This document shows, piece after piece, positions 5,561 to 5,773 of a stretch of 5,773 nucleotides of DNA. Both the position numbers and the translations under genes were made by a program. The notes beneath the pieces were generated by a model. That model was not told the origin of the DNA and did no database searches. It was given only the letters and a program-made list of their open reading frames with translations. Positions within the stretch are counted from its first letter, which is position 1. The number at the start of each line of letters is the position of its first letter. The DNA comes from Bacteroidales bacterium UBA5621 (GTDB taxonomy: Bacteria; Bacteroidota; Bacteroidia; Bacteroidales; VadinHA17): positions 7,010-12,782 of the forward strand of contig DIKJ01000252.1 of NCBI GenBank assembly GCA_002424525.1, in the 5' to 3' direction.

Positions 5561-5770
5561 TTACCCTGGAAGGTGATTGATATATCCGGAACCGTTATTC
5601 GTCAAAAAAAGATCGAAATTTACCGGAAAAACCTTCGGGATGAGAGCCGGAAGGCATATCAGCTTACATAACCCATTGAATATCTTTACAATAAGGCGGA
5701 CGAGCCGGCATTAGACTCAATCTTTGAGATGGATTACAATTTTGACAAATGGCTGACTCATAAGGATTAA
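5561..5770 (+). pseudogene. Possible small reading frame broken by one in-frame stop
   Basis: One plus-strand frame is open from 5561 to 5668, meets TAA at 5669-5671, and is open again to TAA at 5768-5770. The first part reads IDISGTVIRQKKIEIYRKN then LRDESRKAYQLT. The second reads PIEYLYNKADEPALDSIF then EMDYNFDKWLTHKD. Both halves have protein-like composition in the same frame, and a single change (CAA or GAA to TAA) would explain the stop. There is no convincing start: only a GTG at 5573 in the first part and an ATG at 5729 in the second. I recognise no family. It could be a decayed small gene, a sequencing error in a real one, or chance; the evidence is limited. Confidence 0.3.
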
Positions 5771-5773
5771 ATA

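Noticed and set aside
5604..5610. Programmed -1 frameshift at the A7 run
   Set aside because: The heptamer is in register, but the -1 frame ends within about 10 codons and no stimulatory structure or homologue supports it.

Overview
The window looks like a chromosomal segment of a Bacteroidota bacterium. The evidence is a protein with a C-terminal type IX secretion (T9SS) sorting domain, a lipoprotein with acidic residues just after the lipid cysteine, promoter-like TAnnTTTG boxes on the minus strand, and mostly absent Shine-Dalgarno sequences. It reads as accessory or housekeeping chromosome. I see no transposase, integrase, CRISPR array, tRNA or rRNA.

Layout from left to right: (1) 1-161, minus: the first 53 codons of a sodium:solute symporter, cut by the window edge. 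(2) 162-418: a divergent intergenic region holding two perfect palindromes. (3) 419-1069, plus: a DUF1080 / 3-keto-disaccharide hydrolase-like lipoprotein. (4) 1116-1886, minus: a class I SAM-dependent methyltransferase convergent with it. (5) 1958-2521, minus: a methyltransferase-like protein with no visible SAM-binding glycine motif. (6) 2643-3104, minus: a SiaC/DUF1987-family regulatory phosphoprotein. (7) 3324-4559, minus: a secreted beta-propeller-like protein with a T9SS tail. (8) 4685-4819, minus: a 44-aa basic small ORF. (9) 4839-5405, minus: an exported lysozyme/transglycosylase-like protein. (10) 5561-5770, plus: a possible small reading frame broken by one in-frame stop.

The symporter and the DUF1080 lipoprotein are divergent and may form a small sugar-derivative processing and uptake unit; the 19-bp palindrome between them is a candidate operator. 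The six minus-strand genes from 5405 down to 1116 are probably several transcription units. Promoter-like boxes precede the lysozyme-like gene, the T9SS gene and the SiaC-like gene, and a GC hairpin follows the SiaC-like gene. The lysozyme-like gene and the 44-aa ORF are probably co-transcribed. No clear multi-gene novel system is visible. The items most worth following are the 44-aa ORF, the SiaC homologue without its known partners, the motif-less methyltransferase-like protein beside a canonical one, the 19-bp palindrome and the interrupted frame at the right end.
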